Source of the DNA: Conexibacter stalactiti
GTDB taxonomy: Bacteria; Actinomycetota; Thermoleophilia; Solirubrobacterales; Solirubrobacteraceae
NCBI RefSeq assembly: GCF_035967765.1
Contig: NZ_JAYWIT010000018.1
DNA: 64,000 nt
Direction: 5' to 3' (one strand)
Shown here: positions 50,175 to 58,592 of the stretch, in pieces
Layout of the letters: each line of letters begins with the position of its first letter
Position numbering within the stretch: the first letter of the stretch is position 1
Translations under genes and position numbers: made by a program
The notes under the pieces: generated by a model
Databases searched by the model: none
What the model saw: the letters and a program-made list of their open reading frames with translations, nothing else
Told to the model about the DNA's origin: nothing

Positions 50175-51829
50175 GACGCCCTCCGCAGCGCGCGCGTCGC
50201 CTTGAAGGCGTCGCGCAGCAGCGCGCCGCGCTCGCGGGCGCGCCGTGCCAGCCGCGCGCCGCGCGGCTCGACGCCGAGCGCGCCCAGCGCCACGCGCGCG
50301 GCGTTGCGGCCGGGCACGCCGGTGATGCCGCCGCCGGGATGGGTGCCGGCGCCGGTCAGGAACAGACCCTCGATCGGCGTCTTGTAGCCGGACAGGGACG
50401 GGGTCGGGCGAAACCCGAGCAATTGGTCGATCGACATCTCGATGTGGTTGGGGTTGGCGTTGGCGTTGCCGTGGCGGGCGACCCACGCGGCTGGGCCGGT
50501 GATGCGCCGCTCGACGACGCCGATGCTCGCGCCGAGCGCTCTCTCGGCGACCGCCCAGGCGTGGTCGGCGGCGCGCTCGAGCGCCGCCTCGTCCCAGGCG
50601 CCGCTCGCCGGGCGCCACGGCACGAAGGTCGAGACCCACGCTACGCCCTTGCCGGCCGGCGCCCAGCCGGACTCCAGCACGGAGGGGAAGGCGATCATCA
50701 CCGGCGGCCGCTCGGCCAGCTCGCCGAGCTGGACGCGCGCGAACGACTGCTCGATGTCGGTCATCGTGTTCGCCGACAGCATGAAGGCGCGCTCGAAGCC
50801 GGCCGGCTCGACCGCCGGCACGGCGTCGATCACCGCGTCGACCTTCAGCTCGGAGACGTTGCGACGGCCGGAGTGGATCCGCCGCAGCTCGCCGGCCAGC
50901 CGCGCCGGCACGTGCTCGGGCGCGACGAGCCCGGCCGCGCCGCCCGGCCGTCCGTCGCCGAACAGCCGCCGCGCGTCGACGGCGGAGACGATCCCGCGCG
51001 CGGCGGCGTAGCGCTCGCCGCCGGCGACCACGGCGACCGCGCGTCCGCCGGCGACCTCGACCGACGTCGCGCCCGCGTTCAGCACGACCCGTCCACCGGC
51101 GTCCTCCAAGCAGCGCACGAGCGCCTCGACGGTCGCGCGCGAGCCACCGACCGGCCGCGCCGCGGGCGCGCCGTGGAAGGCGGCGAGCGCGAGCCCGCCG
51201 CCGCCGGTGCCGGGATCCAGCGGCGACTGCTGCGAGTGCGCGGCCCAATGCGCCAGCGGCGCCATCAGCCGCTCGTCGGTGAAGGTCGAGCGCAGCACGT
51301 TGGAGGCAGAGCCGAGCAGCGTCTGCATGAACGGCGCCGCCTCGGCGCCGAGCGACGCCTGCGCGAGCGCGGCGAGCTGCCCGAGCGACGGCGGCGGGCC
51401 GCTGTCGAGCGAGCCGACCAGCCGCATCCCGGCGGTCGCCCAGGCGGCGAAGCGGCGGTAGGCGTCGGCCTCCTCGCGGCCGGCGACCATGGCCAGCCCG
51501 TCGACGGTGCGGTCGAGGCTGTCCCAGAAGGCGAAGCGGGCGCCGTCGTCGGCAGGGCCGAGCGTGACCTCGTCGCGCAGGTGGAAGCGCAGGCCGTAGC
51601 GAGCTTCCAGCTCGAGGTCGGCGGCGACGCCGCTGCCGCGGATGCCGCCATGCTCGTAGGCGCCCTGCTCCAGGCGGCCGCGACCGTCGGGCAGGTCGCG
51701 CGTGTCGATGCAGCCGCCGACGGTGTCGGACTGCTCCAGCACGGTCACACCGAGCCCGGCGCGGGCGAGGTAGCAGGCGCAGACGAGGCCGTTGTGGCCG
51801 CCGCCGATCACGATCACGTCGGTGCTCAC
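50171..51829 (-). CDS. Phytoene-desaturase-like FAD-dependent oxidoreductase
   Basis: A 552-residue flavoprotein. The N-terminal dinucleotide fold is DVIVIGGGHNGLVCACYLAR with VTVLEQSDTVGGC. The C-terminal flavin segment is GLFLTGAGTHPGGGITGVPG. It has the large substrate domain of CrtI-like and related desaturases. A GTG start at 51829 has GGGAGG upstream. The family includes carotenoid desaturases and many uncharacterised amine or ring oxidoreductases. The operon of hydrolases around it makes carotenoid work unlikely here. Confidence 0.86.
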   Translation of the reverse strand: MSTDVIVIGGGHNGLVCACYLARAGLGVTVLEQSDTVGGCIDTRDLPDGRGRLEQGAYEHGGIRGSGVAADLELEARYGLRFHLRDEVTLGPADDGARFAFWDSLDRTVDGLAMVAGREEADAYRRFAAWATAGMRLVGSLDSGPPPSLGQLAALAQASLGAEAAPFMQTLLGSASNVLRSTFTDERLMAPLAHWAAHSQQSPLDPGTGGGGLALAAFHGAPAARPVGGSRATVEALVRCLEDAGGRVVLNAGATSVEVAGGRAVAVVAGGERYAAARGIVSAVDARRLFGDGRPGGAAGLVAPEHVPARLAGELRRIHSGRRNVSELKVDAVIDAVPAVEPAGFERAFMLSANTMTDIEQSFARVQLGELAERPPVMIAFPSVLESGWAPAGKGVAWVSTFVPWRPASGAWDEAALERAADHAWAVAERALGASIGVVERRITGPAAWVARHGNANANPNHIEMSIDQLLGFRPTPSLSGYKTPIEGLFLTGAGTHPGGGITGVPGRNAARVALGALGVEPRGARLARRARERGALLRDAFKATRALRRAS

Positions 51830-51869
51830 GCCCGCCCTCCCGCGGCTCGCGTCACTGCGTCGGTCGCGC

Positions 51870-52535
51870 TCATGCGAAGGCCTCCCGCAGCCACGCCCAC
51901 GCGCGCGCCTCCTCGGCGGCGAAGTGGCGGGCCCGGCTGTCGAGGTCGGTCAGCGGCGGGGCGCCTGGGCCGGCGTCGAGGGCGACGCGCGCCCGCTCCT
52001 CCAGGAACCAGGCGCGCACGACCGCCTGGCCCAGCGTCGCGCCGGTCGCGACGTTCCCGTTGCCCTGCACGAGCAGGCAGTCGGCGCCGCCGAGCCCGGC
52101 CGCGACCGCCGCGCCGAGCGTCGCCGTCGTGACGAGGTCGGCGTCGCCGCCCCACGTCGCGACCGCGCCCGCGAGCCCGCCGAGGCCGTGCAGCAGCGGC
52201 GGCACCGCGCCGCGGATCCCCCACACGACCGCCGCGCGCGAGTGCGTGCGGCAGATCGCGCGCACGTCGGGCCGCGCCGCGTAGATCGCCGCGTGCAGCG
52301 GCGCCTCCAGCGGCACGCCGCCCTCCTCGCCCGCGCTCAGCACCGCGCCGGCGCCGTCGAGCAGGTGGATCGACGCCTCCGACTGCGCCGCGAGCGGATC
52401 GGTCGAGGTCAGCAGGAAGCCGCCCGCGTCGCCGGCCGCACGCGCGGAGACGTGGCCGAAGCCCTCGACCAGGCCCGCGCCCGCGAGCACCCGCGCCGCG
52501 AGCGCGACGTCCGCTGCGGGGGCGATCTCACTCAC
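51870..52535 (-). CDS. Class II aldolase/adducin-like protein
   Basis: A 221-residue protein with the class II aldolase fold: LVEGFGHVSARAAGDAGGFL, then PLHAAIYAARPDVRAICRTH with the zinc-ligand His pair around IYAARP and THSRA. In fuculose aldolase-type enzymes these give a zinc site for C-C cleavage or decarboxylation. The third His region is weakly conserved (LLVQGNGNVATG instead of LRNHG). The GTG start overlaps the DUF1989 stop (GTGA). Its role in the operon could be cleavage or decarboxylation of a small hydroxy acid. Confidence 0.83.
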   Translation of the reverse strand: MSEIAPAADVALAARVLAGAGLVEGFGHVSARAAGDAGGFLLTSTDPLAAQSEASIHLLDGAGAVLSAGEEGGVPLEAPLHAAIYAARPDVRAICRTHSRAAVVWGIRGAVPPLLHGLGGLAGAVATWGGDADLVTTATLGAAVAAGLGGADCLLVQGNGNVATGATLGQAVVRAWFLEERARVALDAGPGAPPLTDLDSRARHFAAEEARAWAWLREAFA

Positions 52536-53170
52536 TCGCCTTCGGGCTCCCAGACGCGCAGCGCCATCGACGTCGGATCGTAGGCGTTGCAGGGGCTGAG
52601 GTCCTGCGGACAGGCGGAGAGCACGACGAGCAGGTCGTCGAGCACCGCCAGGTCGATCGTCGCGCCGGCCTGGTGCGGCGGCTCGTACGTGACGATCCGG
52701 CCGTCCTCGTGTCTGTTGTTCATGAAGACGTTCCACGCCGTCTCGCCGCGCACCGGCCAGTCGCGCCCGCTCGCCGCGACCGCCGCCTCCAGCGACGCGA
52801 GGCAGGAGCCGTGGCCGTGGACGCCGTAGTCGCGCGAGTAGCGCTCGGGGTCGCAGCAGGGCACGATCAGGTCGTGCGAGCCGACGTCGTCGTGGAGGAT
52901 CCGGAAGAGCGGCCGGCGGTGGTTGGAGAACAGCTCGTCGCCGATCCCGGGGACCATTCTCGTCAGCGCCGAGACGGTGTGGCCGGCGCTGAAGACCTCG
53001 CTCGGGTCGCTCAGCCGGTAGGCGATCAGATCGCCGACCTGCTGCCCTTCGAGGTCGACGAGCTGCAGTATCTGGCCGGCGTGGACCTCGACCGCGCGCG
53101 CCTCGCAGGCCGGCACGACGACCTCGCGCGCGAGCGTCTCGTAGGTGCGCGGCGAGGGGCCGACCATCAT
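52532..53170 (-). CDS. DUF1989 (urea carboxylase-associated) family protein
   Basis: A 212-residue protein of DUF1989. Family marks are VVVPACEARAVEVHAGQILQ, GQQVGDLIAYRLSD, FSNHRRPLFRILHDDVGSHD, then LIVPCCDPERYSRDYGVHGH, with a Cys pair and His residues suggestive of a metal site. Relatives occur beside urea carboxylase and guanidine-carboxylase genes. The start overlaps the upstream stop (ATGATG, 53167-53170). It supports a nitrogen-release role for the operon, but its reaction is unknown. Confidence 0.87.
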   Translation of the reverse strand: MMVGPSPRTYETLAREVVVPACEARAVEVHAGQILQLVDLEGQQVGDLIAYRLSDPSEVFSAGHTVSALTRMVPGIGDELFSNHRRPLFRILHDDVGSHDLIVPCCDPERYSRDYGVHGHGSCLASLEAAVAASGRDWPVRGETAWNVFMNNRHEDGRIVTYEPPHQAGATIDLAVLDDLLVVLSACPQDLSPCNAYDPTSMALRVWEPEGE

Positions 53171-53748
53171 GATCCGGCCCCCGCTTCCGCTTCCGCCTTC
53201 GTGACGCCGCCGAGGCGCGCGTTGAGCCGCCCGCGCGTCGCGACCGCGCCGACCAGCACGATCTCGTCGGGCGCCGGCGCGTCGGGGATCGCGACCGTGA
53301 TCGTGTCGTAGTGGGAGCGGACCCAGATCTCGTCCTTGAAGCAGAGCGGCACGTCGATCGAGGCGCCGGGCGCCGCCCGCTTGGTCGTCGAGGGCAGCCA
53401 TGCTCTGCCGCCGCCGAAGGCGTCGCGGAAGGGGTTGCCGAAGGTCGTCGTCTTGACGGCGTTGCCGTGCTCCTGCTCGCCGGCGGTCCCGACCATCACG
53501 GCCTTGCCGTGGCTCTCGACCGGCCCGCCGGCCGCCTCGAAGCAGCGCGTCCCGATCAGCTCGCCCAGCGCGGCGCTCGGCGCGATCAGCTCGTCGAGCG
53601 CCTCACTGTACGGCCGCCCGGCGTACGGGTTCTTGAAGACGACGGCGCAGGCGACCTTGCGCAGCGGCCCGCCGTCGTCGCCGCGACCGCCGTCGCTCAG
53701 CACGTCCTCGGAGAGGACGACGACCTTGCGGATCTCCAGTTCGCTCAT
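53167..53748 (-). CDS. Amino acid synthesis family protein (PF06684-like)
   Basis: A 193-residue protein matching the AA_synth/DUF1185 family: EIRKVVVLSEDVLSDGG, RKVACAVVFKNPYAGRPYSE, FEAAGGPVESHGKAVMVGTA, GEQEHGN, SIDVPLCFKDEIWVRSHYDT. Family function is not established despite the name. Start ATG 53748 sits 1 bp after the upstream stop. It is encoded beside a hydantoinase-like and a cysteine hydrolase in this operon. Inference: it takes part in amide or ureide processing. Confidence 0.88.
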   Translation of the reverse strand: MSELEIRKVVVLSEDVLSDGGRGDDGGPLRKVACAVVFKNPYAGRPYSEALDELIAPSAALGELIGTRCFEAAGGPVESHGKAVMVGTAGEQEHGNAVKTTTFGNPFRDAFGGGRAWLPSTTKRAAPGASIDVPLCFKDEIWVRSHYDTITVAIPDAPAPDEIVLVGAVATRGRLNARLGGVTKAEAEAGAGS

Positions 53749-53749
53749 C

Positions 53750-54505
53750 TCACGCGACCGCCGGGTCGCCGTTGACACGGCCGGTCGGCGTGCGCTCTCC
53801 GCACGGCCGCTGCGGCAGCCCGTCGATGTAGGCGATCACGTCGTCGGTCTCCTTCACGTCGCCGTACTTCATCTGGATGTCGAGCAGGTTGACCTTGTGC
53901 GAGATCGTCGAGCGGTCCCAGACGCACTCGTGCGGGACGATCGAGCGGAAGTTGTATTGCGCCGCGTCGACGGCGCTGGCGCGCACGCAGCCGCTCGTCG
54001 TCGTGCCGGTCGTGATGACGGTGTCGACGCCGAGGTAGATCAGGTAGTCGAGCAGGTGGGTGCCGTGGAACGCGCTCGGCTTGTCCTTGACGAAGTAGAC
54101 GTCCTGCGGCTCGGGCGCGATCTCGGCGACCAGCTCGTTGCCGAGGTGGCCCTTCATGTCGGTCGCCTCGCCGGCGCGGTGGCTCTTCCAGTTCCACGCG
54201 CCCTGGTCGAAGCCGTCGGGGCGGCGGTCCATGCCGGTGTAGAAGATCGGCACCTGCTTGGCGCGCGCCGCCGCGATCAGGCGCTGCAGCTGCGCGACGC
54301 CATCCCAGCCGCGCTCGCCGCAGGAGTAGCGCCAGCGCTCGATCGACTTCAGGATCGGCTCCGGTCTGTCGCCGACGAAGTTGTAGATCACGTCGACGAC
54401 GAGCAGCGCGGGCCGCGCGCCGAAGCCGACCTCCTTGCCCCAGCCGGCGCGCTCGAAGACGAGCCGGTCCTCCTCGGGCAGGACGTCGTCCCAGACGTTT
54501 CCCAT
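53750..54505 (-). CDS. Isochorismatase-like cysteine hydrolase
   Basis: A 251-residue member of the isochorismatase/N-carbamoylsarcosine amidase superfamily. The catalytic triad is visible: Asp38 (LLVVDVIYNF), Lys140 (VYFVKDKPSAFHGT) and Cys173 (TGTTTSGCVRASAVDAAQYN). The length and N-terminal extension fit amide or carbamoyl hydrolases such as N-carbamoylsarcosine amidohydrolase. The ATG is 1 bp after the stop of the hydantoinase-like gene, so the pair may act in sequence: ring opening and then decarbamoylation. Confidence 0.9.
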   Translation of the reverse strand: MGNVWDDVLPEEDRLVFERAGWGKEVGFGARPALLVVDVIYNFVGDRPEPILKSIERWRYSCGERGWDGVAQLQRLIAAARAKQVPIFYTGMDRRPDGFDQGAWNWKSHRAGEATDMKGHLGNELVAEIAPEPQDVYFVKDKPSAFHGTHLLDYLIYLGVDTVITTGTTTSGCVRASAVDAAQYNFRSIVPHECVWDRSTISHKVNLLDIQMKYGDVKETDDVIAYIDGLPQRPCGERTPTGRVNGDPAVA

Positions 54506-54506
54506 C

Positions 54507-56012
54507 TCAGACCTCCTCGAGGACGGGCGGGGCCTGCTGCGTGCCGCCGGGCACGCGGCGCAGGTATCTGCCGTCGGCGTCGCCGATGAACTCGGGCTTC
54601 GGCGCGCCGTCGAGCCAGCGCGACATCTGCTTGCCGCGCAGGTAGGTGGCGACGTTCCAGCCGTGGATCGTTCTGCCGTCGAGCACCGTCCAGCCGGAGC
54701 GCGTCTGCACCATGTCGTTGGAGACCTCGACCGTTCTGTCGAGGTCGACCAGCACCACGTCGGCGTCGAAGCCGACGTCGAGCGCGCCCTTCTGGCCCCA
54801 GACGCCGAAGATCTTGGCCGGGTTCTCACAGGCGACCTTGACGAGCCGGTCGAGCGTCAGCTCGCCCTGGTGGACGCCTTCGAGCATCACCGGCAGCAGC
54901 ATCTCGACGCGCGAGGTGAAGCCGGTCCGCAGCTCCCAGATGTTCTCGTTGTACGAGTTCTCGTAGGAGGGGTCGCCCCAGATCACGACGTGGTCGGAGC
55001 CGACGACGTTGACGACGCCGTCGCGCAGCGCACGCCAGATGTTGGGGTTGTTCGCACGCGAGCGCAGCGGCACGTTGATGCGCCACGCGTTGTGCTCCTC
55101 CTTGCCGAAGTGCAGCCAGTGCGGACCGGTCTGCGCGTAGCATCTGACGCCGCGGCCGCGCAGCTCGAGGATCTCCTTGTAGGTCTCCGGCGTGGTCGCG
55201 TGCTGGATGTAGATCGGGCAGCCGAGGTACTCGGCGAAGTGGCCGTACTGGCGCACGTGCTGCGCTTCGAGGAAGTGCGGCGAGCGATCGGACCACGTCG
55301 CCCAGTCGGTGCGGCCCTGCGCTCTCAGGCGCTCGTCGAAGATCCGCGCGATCTCCCAGTTCTCGCAGTGCATCGCGACGACGCCGGGGTAGCCGAGCGC
55401 GGCGACCGCCTCCATCGTCTGGTAGACGACGCCGTCGTCGAAGCCCGCGCCGAGCCCGGCGCGGCGACCGGGCCAGTTCGGCTCCGCCTCCGGCGACATC
55501 GCCTGCAGGTAGAGCTTGTAGGAGGTGACGCCGTGGTCGCGCGCGTACTCGGGGATCTCGCGCGCCTGCTGGTCGGTCTCCAGCATGTAGGTGGCGAAGA
55601 CGTCGACGGCGGAGTCGCGCTCGACCACGCCCGTGAAGTCGTCGATCACGGTGTGGAAGGAGACGACGTCCTCCTTCTGCACGTACTCGACGAATCTCGG
55701 CGCGCCCATCCGCGTGACGGGCGCGTGGACGCCCCAGGTCGTCACGCCCGCGACGACCGCCGCGACCGACTCGGTCGCGACGTCGTCCTGCAGCGGGACG
55801 TAGCAGCCGGGGTGGGCCTCCGTGTCGACCAGGCCGGGAATGACGTGCAGACCGGTCGCGTCGTGCGTCGCGCGCGACGGCGGCAGCAGCGTCTCGTCGC
55901 CGATCGCGACGATCTTGCCGCCGTCGATCGCGATCCCCGCCCGGCGCGTGCCGGTCGGCGTGACGACGGTGCCGCCGACGATCTTCAGGTCGACCTCACG
56001 CGGTGAACTCAT
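54507..56012 (-). CDS. Hydantoinase/dihydropyrimidinase-like amidohydrolase with altered metal site
   Basis: A 501-residue cyclic amidohydrolase. The likely carbamylated Lys166 (GVTSYKLYLQ), His215 (VVAMHCEN), His271 (YIQHATTPETYKEI) and Asp340 (NVVGSDHVV) are all present. The normally double-His start of the metal site (DxHxH) reads DTEAHPG, with Glu65 in place of the first His. The length and C-terminal VNVVGSDHV region fit D-hydantoinase or dihydropyrimidinase-type enzymes. ATG overlaps the IclR stop (ATGA). The substitution leaves the metal content, and so the exact reaction, open. Confidence 0.87.
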   Translation of the reverse strand: MSSPREVDLKIVGGTVVTPTGTRRAGIAIDGGKIVAIGDETLLPPSRATHDATGLHVIPGLVDTEAHPGCYVPLQDDVATESVAAVVAGVTTWGVHAPVTRMGAPRFVEYVQKEDVVSFHTVIDDFTGVVERDSAVDVFATYMLETDQQAREIPEYARDHGVTSYKLYLQAMSPEAEPNWPGRRAGLGAGFDDGVVYQTMEAVAALGYPGVVAMHCENWEIARIFDERLRAQGRTDWATWSDRSPHFLEAQHVRQYGHFAEYLGCPIYIQHATTPETYKEILELRGRGVRCYAQTGPHWLHFGKEEHNAWRINVPLRSRANNPNIWRALRDGVVNVVGSDHVVIWGDPSYENSYNENIWELRTGFTSRVEMLLPVMLEGVHQGELTLDRLVKVACENPAKIFGVWGQKGALDVGFDADVVLVDLDRTVEVSNDMVQTRSGWTVLDGRTIHGWNVATYLRGKQMSRWLDGAPKPEFIGDADGRYLRRVPGGTQQAPPVLEEV

Positions 56013-56857
56013 CTGCTGTGCTCCTTGGCCGCCGTGCCGGCGACGTTCTGTGCCTGGACCTTCCGCTCGCCGAGCGCGCCGCCGCCGCACTCGGCGGTGA
56101 TCGCGTCGGCGACGTCGCGCAGCGTGTGGCCGATCGACGGGATCGCGTCGCGCGTCAGCTGGTCGGGGAAGCCGATCGCGATCAGAACGGCGGCGAGCCG
56201 GCCGTCGGCGTCGCGGACGGGGACGGCGACCGCGTTGTTGGAGCGGTACTCGCCGATCGAGGCGCCATAGCCGACGGAGCGCACATGCTCGACGTCGGCG
56301 AGCAGCGCGTCGGGCTCGGTCAGCGTCCGCTCCGTATGGGCGGGGATCTGCCGCGCCCGCTCGCGCACGAGCTGCTCGGCCGCCGCCTGCGACTCCAGCG
56401 ACAGCAGCACCTTGCCGACGGCGCCGTCGAACCACGAGTAGCGCGTGCCGAGCGAGATGCCGACGTGGGTGTCGCCCGGGAAGGCGACCGCGACGACCTC
56501 GACGTCGCCGCGCCCGAGCGGCTGCGCGGCGATCACCGTGAGGTGGTGCTCGCCGGCGATCTCGTGCGTGCGCTCCATCGCGAGCGCGAGCGCGTCGACC
56601 TGGCGCACGGCAAAGGCGCCGAGCCGCACCAGCCCGCCGCCGAGCCGGTAGGCGCGGCCGCGCGGGTCGCGCCTGACCCAGCCGAGCGACTCGAGCGTCG
56701 ACAGCAGGTTGTGCGCGCTCGACTTCGACAGCTCCAGCTCTCTCACCAGCTCGGTGTGGGTCATGCCGTCGGGCGCTCTCGCGATCGCCTCGAGGATCGC
56801 GTTGGCGGCCATCACCGCCGGGACCCGATAGCGCTCCCCGCTCGCTCTCTCGCTCAT
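56009..56857 (-). CDS. IclR-family transcriptional regulator
   Basis: A 282-residue regulator. The winged helix (about 14-75, AANAILEAIARAPDGMTHTE, LELSKSSAHNLLSTLESLGW) is followed by the IclR effector domain (YSWFDGAVGKVLLSLESQAA, GYGASIGEYRSNNAVAVPVR, IGFPDQLT). It is the second gene of the operon, between ALDH (stop overlap ATGA) and the hydantoinase-like gene. A regulator encoded inside the operon it controls suggests autoregulation through the operator-like repeats before the first gene. Confidence 0.92.
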   Translation of the reverse strand: MSERASGERYRVPAVMAANAILEAIARAPDGMTHTELVRELELSKSSAHNLLSTLESLGWVRRDPRGRAYRLGGGLVRLGAFAVRQVDALALAMERTHEIAGEHHLTVIAAQPLGRGDVEVVAVAFPGDTHVGISLGTRYSWFDGAVGKVLLSLESQAAAEQLVRERARQIPAHTERTLTEPDALLADVEHVRSVGYGASIGEYRSNNAVAVPVRDADGRLAAVLIAIGFPDQLTRDAIPSIGHTLRDVADAITAECGGGALGERKVQAQNVAGTAAKEHSR

Positions 56858-58284
56858 CCCCCCACTCCTTCCTCGTCTGGCAGGTCGCGCCGGAAGCGGC
56901 GCAGGACGATCGTCTTCTCGCGCGTCAGCTCGTCGATCGTGTAGCCGAGCCCCTCGCGCCCGCTGCCGGACAGCTTCACGCCGCCGAACGGGATCACCGG
57001 GGGCCGGTAGTTGTCGGTTCCGTTGATCACGACGCCGCCCGCCTCCAGCCGTTCGGCGACGGCGAGCGCGAGCTGCACGTCGCGGCTGAAGACGCTCGCC
57101 ATCAGCCCGAAGGAGGAGGCGTTCGCGAGCGCGATCGCCTGCTGCGGCCCATCGGCTCTGACGAGCACGAAGACCGGCCCGAAGATCTCGTCGTCGGTGG
57201 CCACTGCCGCGGCGGCGGGGACGTCCGCGAGGAGCGCTGGGGGGAGCAGGGCTGCTTCGCGGTCGTCGTCCCCGCCGCGCACGGGCGTGGCGCCCTGCGC
57301 CACAGCGCGTTCCACCTGCTGGCGGACGCGCCGTGCCGCGGCAGCGTTGACGAGCGGGCCGATGGTCGTCGCAGGATCGGCGGGGGCACCGAGCACCTGC
57401 CGGTCGACGACCGCGGCGAGTCGCTCGACAAGCTCGTCGTGGAGGGAGGGGTGGACGAGGATGCGCTTGCTGGCGGAGCAGGCCTGGCCGTTCATCAGCA
57501 GGCGGCCGTAGGCCAGCTCCTCGGCGACGAGGTCGAGGTCGGCGTCGGCGAGCACGACGGCGGCGTTGTTGCCGCCCAGCTCGAGGTGCAGGCGCCGCAG
57601 CGTCGGCGCGCCGGCCTGCGCGACGGCGATGCCGGCGGCGGTCGAGCCGGTCAGCGAGATCGCGTCGAGCCCGCGTGCCTGCGAGAGCGCGACGCCGACG
57701 TCGCGGTCGCCGTGCAGCAGCGGCGTGACGGCGGCGGGGATGCCGGCCTCGACGAGGGCGCGCTGGAAGCGCTCGACGACGAGCGGCGCCTCCGGCGGCG
57801 CCTTCGAGACGACGGCGTTGCCGCCGACGAGCCCGGCGGCGGCCTTCTCGACGAACAGCTCGACGGGGAAGTTGAACGGCAGGATCGCGCCGACGACCCC
57901 AAGCGGCTCGCGGCGCGTGTACGCGAGGTCCTGCGCGGTGCCGCCGAGCCCTTCGGTCGGCAGCACGCGGCCCTCCCAGCGGCGGCCGACGCGAGCGTTG
58001 TCGGCCAGCAGCCCAATCGAGGCGCGCACCTCGAACTGCGCCTGCGCCAGCGGCTTCCCGGACTCGCGTGCCAGCAGCTCGCCGAGCGCGGTCGCCTCTG
58101 GGCGCAGCGCGTCGGCGGCCGCCTCGAGACGGTCGGCGCGCTCGGCCAGCGTCGTGCGCGCCCAGCCGTCCTGCGCCGCGCGGGCGGCGTCGACGATGCC
58201 CTGGACGGCGGCCGGGTCGGTCAAGGCGACCTCCCCCAGCTGCTCCCGTTCGAGCGGGTCGTACACGATAGATGTTGTCAACAT
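56854..58284 (-). CDS. Aldehyde dehydrogenase
   Basis: A 476-residue NAD(P)-dependent ALDH. Catalytic residues are present: Asn138 (AILPFNFPVEL), Glu235 (LHLELGGNNAA) and Cys269 (MNGQACSASKR). The C-terminus has EIFGPVFVLV and PFGGVKLSGSGREGLGY. It belongs to the broad semialdehyde/lactaldehyde-type group. It is the first gene of the operon. ATG 58284 lies in an inverted repeat (58272-58284, ATGTTG/CAACAT) and has no clear ribosome site, so a leaderless message or translational control is possible. Confidence 0.92.
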   Translation of the reverse strand: MLTTSIVYDPLEREQLGEVALTDPAAVQGIVDAARAAQDGWARTTLAERADRLEAAADALRPEATALGELLARESGKPLAQAQFEVRASIGLLADNARVGRRWEGRVLPTEGLGGTAQDLAYTRREPLGVVGAILPFNFPVELFVEKAAAGLVGGNAVVSKAPPEAPLVVERFQRALVEAGIPAAVTPLLHGDRDVGVALSQARGLDAISLTGSTAAGIAVAQAGAPTLRRLHLELGGNNAAVVLADADLDLVAEELAYGRLLMNGQACSASKRILVHPSLHDELVERLAAVVDRQVLGAPADPATTIGPLVNAAAARRVRQQVERAVAQGATPVRGGDDDREAALLPPALLADVPAAAAVATDDEIFGPVFVLVRADGPQQAIALANASSFGLMASVFSRDVQLALAVAERLEAGGVVINGTDNYRPPVIPFGGVKLSGSGREGLGYTIDELTREKTIVLRRFRRDLPDEEGVGG

Positions 58285-58387
58285 ATTGAACTTGGTTTTC
58301 TTCGTTGAACAGCCTTGGCAGCGTACGGGCGGTTCGCGCACCCGTCAAGCGTCCGCCGCGCCATCTCCCTGGTTCGACATGCTGAAC
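58276..58387. promoter_or_regulatory. Two matching operator-like palindromes before the ALDH-IclR operon
   Basis: TGTCAACATATTGAAC (58276-58291) and GTTCGACATGCTGAAC (58372-58387) share 11 of 16 positions (TC.ACAT..TGAAC). The first covers the ALDH start. The spacing is 96 bp. They are good candidates for the IclR protein encoded in the operon. Confidence 0.4.
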
Positions 58388-58592
58388 CGCTACCCAGCAT
58401 CTTGTGCCCAATACTCCAGCGGCCGAACCCCCGCGGCGCTTTGGCCCGATGGCGAAGGAAGCCGCGACGTACCCCGTCCAGCCGGCCCGAACCACCCGCA
58501 GCGGCGATCGGCTACCACCCATTCGGCGGGAATGACGCCGGTTCACGGGACGAGAACGGGCTCGAAGGCGGCTACCCGCTAAGTTCCTTGCC
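58285..58592. other. Divergent intergenic region, no gene seen
   Basis: This 308-bp stretch separates the ALDH operon from pyruvate kinase. It holds the operator-like repeat at 58372-58387, and a TAAGTT (58580-58585) 7 bp before the pyruvate kinase GTG that could be its -10. I see no gene in it. Confidence 0.6.

Noticed and set aside
50171..51829. Carotenoid pathway reading of the phytoene-desaturase-like gene with the O-methyltransferase
   Set aside because: No phytoene synthase or cyclase is near, and the operon otherwise encodes amide hydrolases and an aldehyde dehydrogenase.
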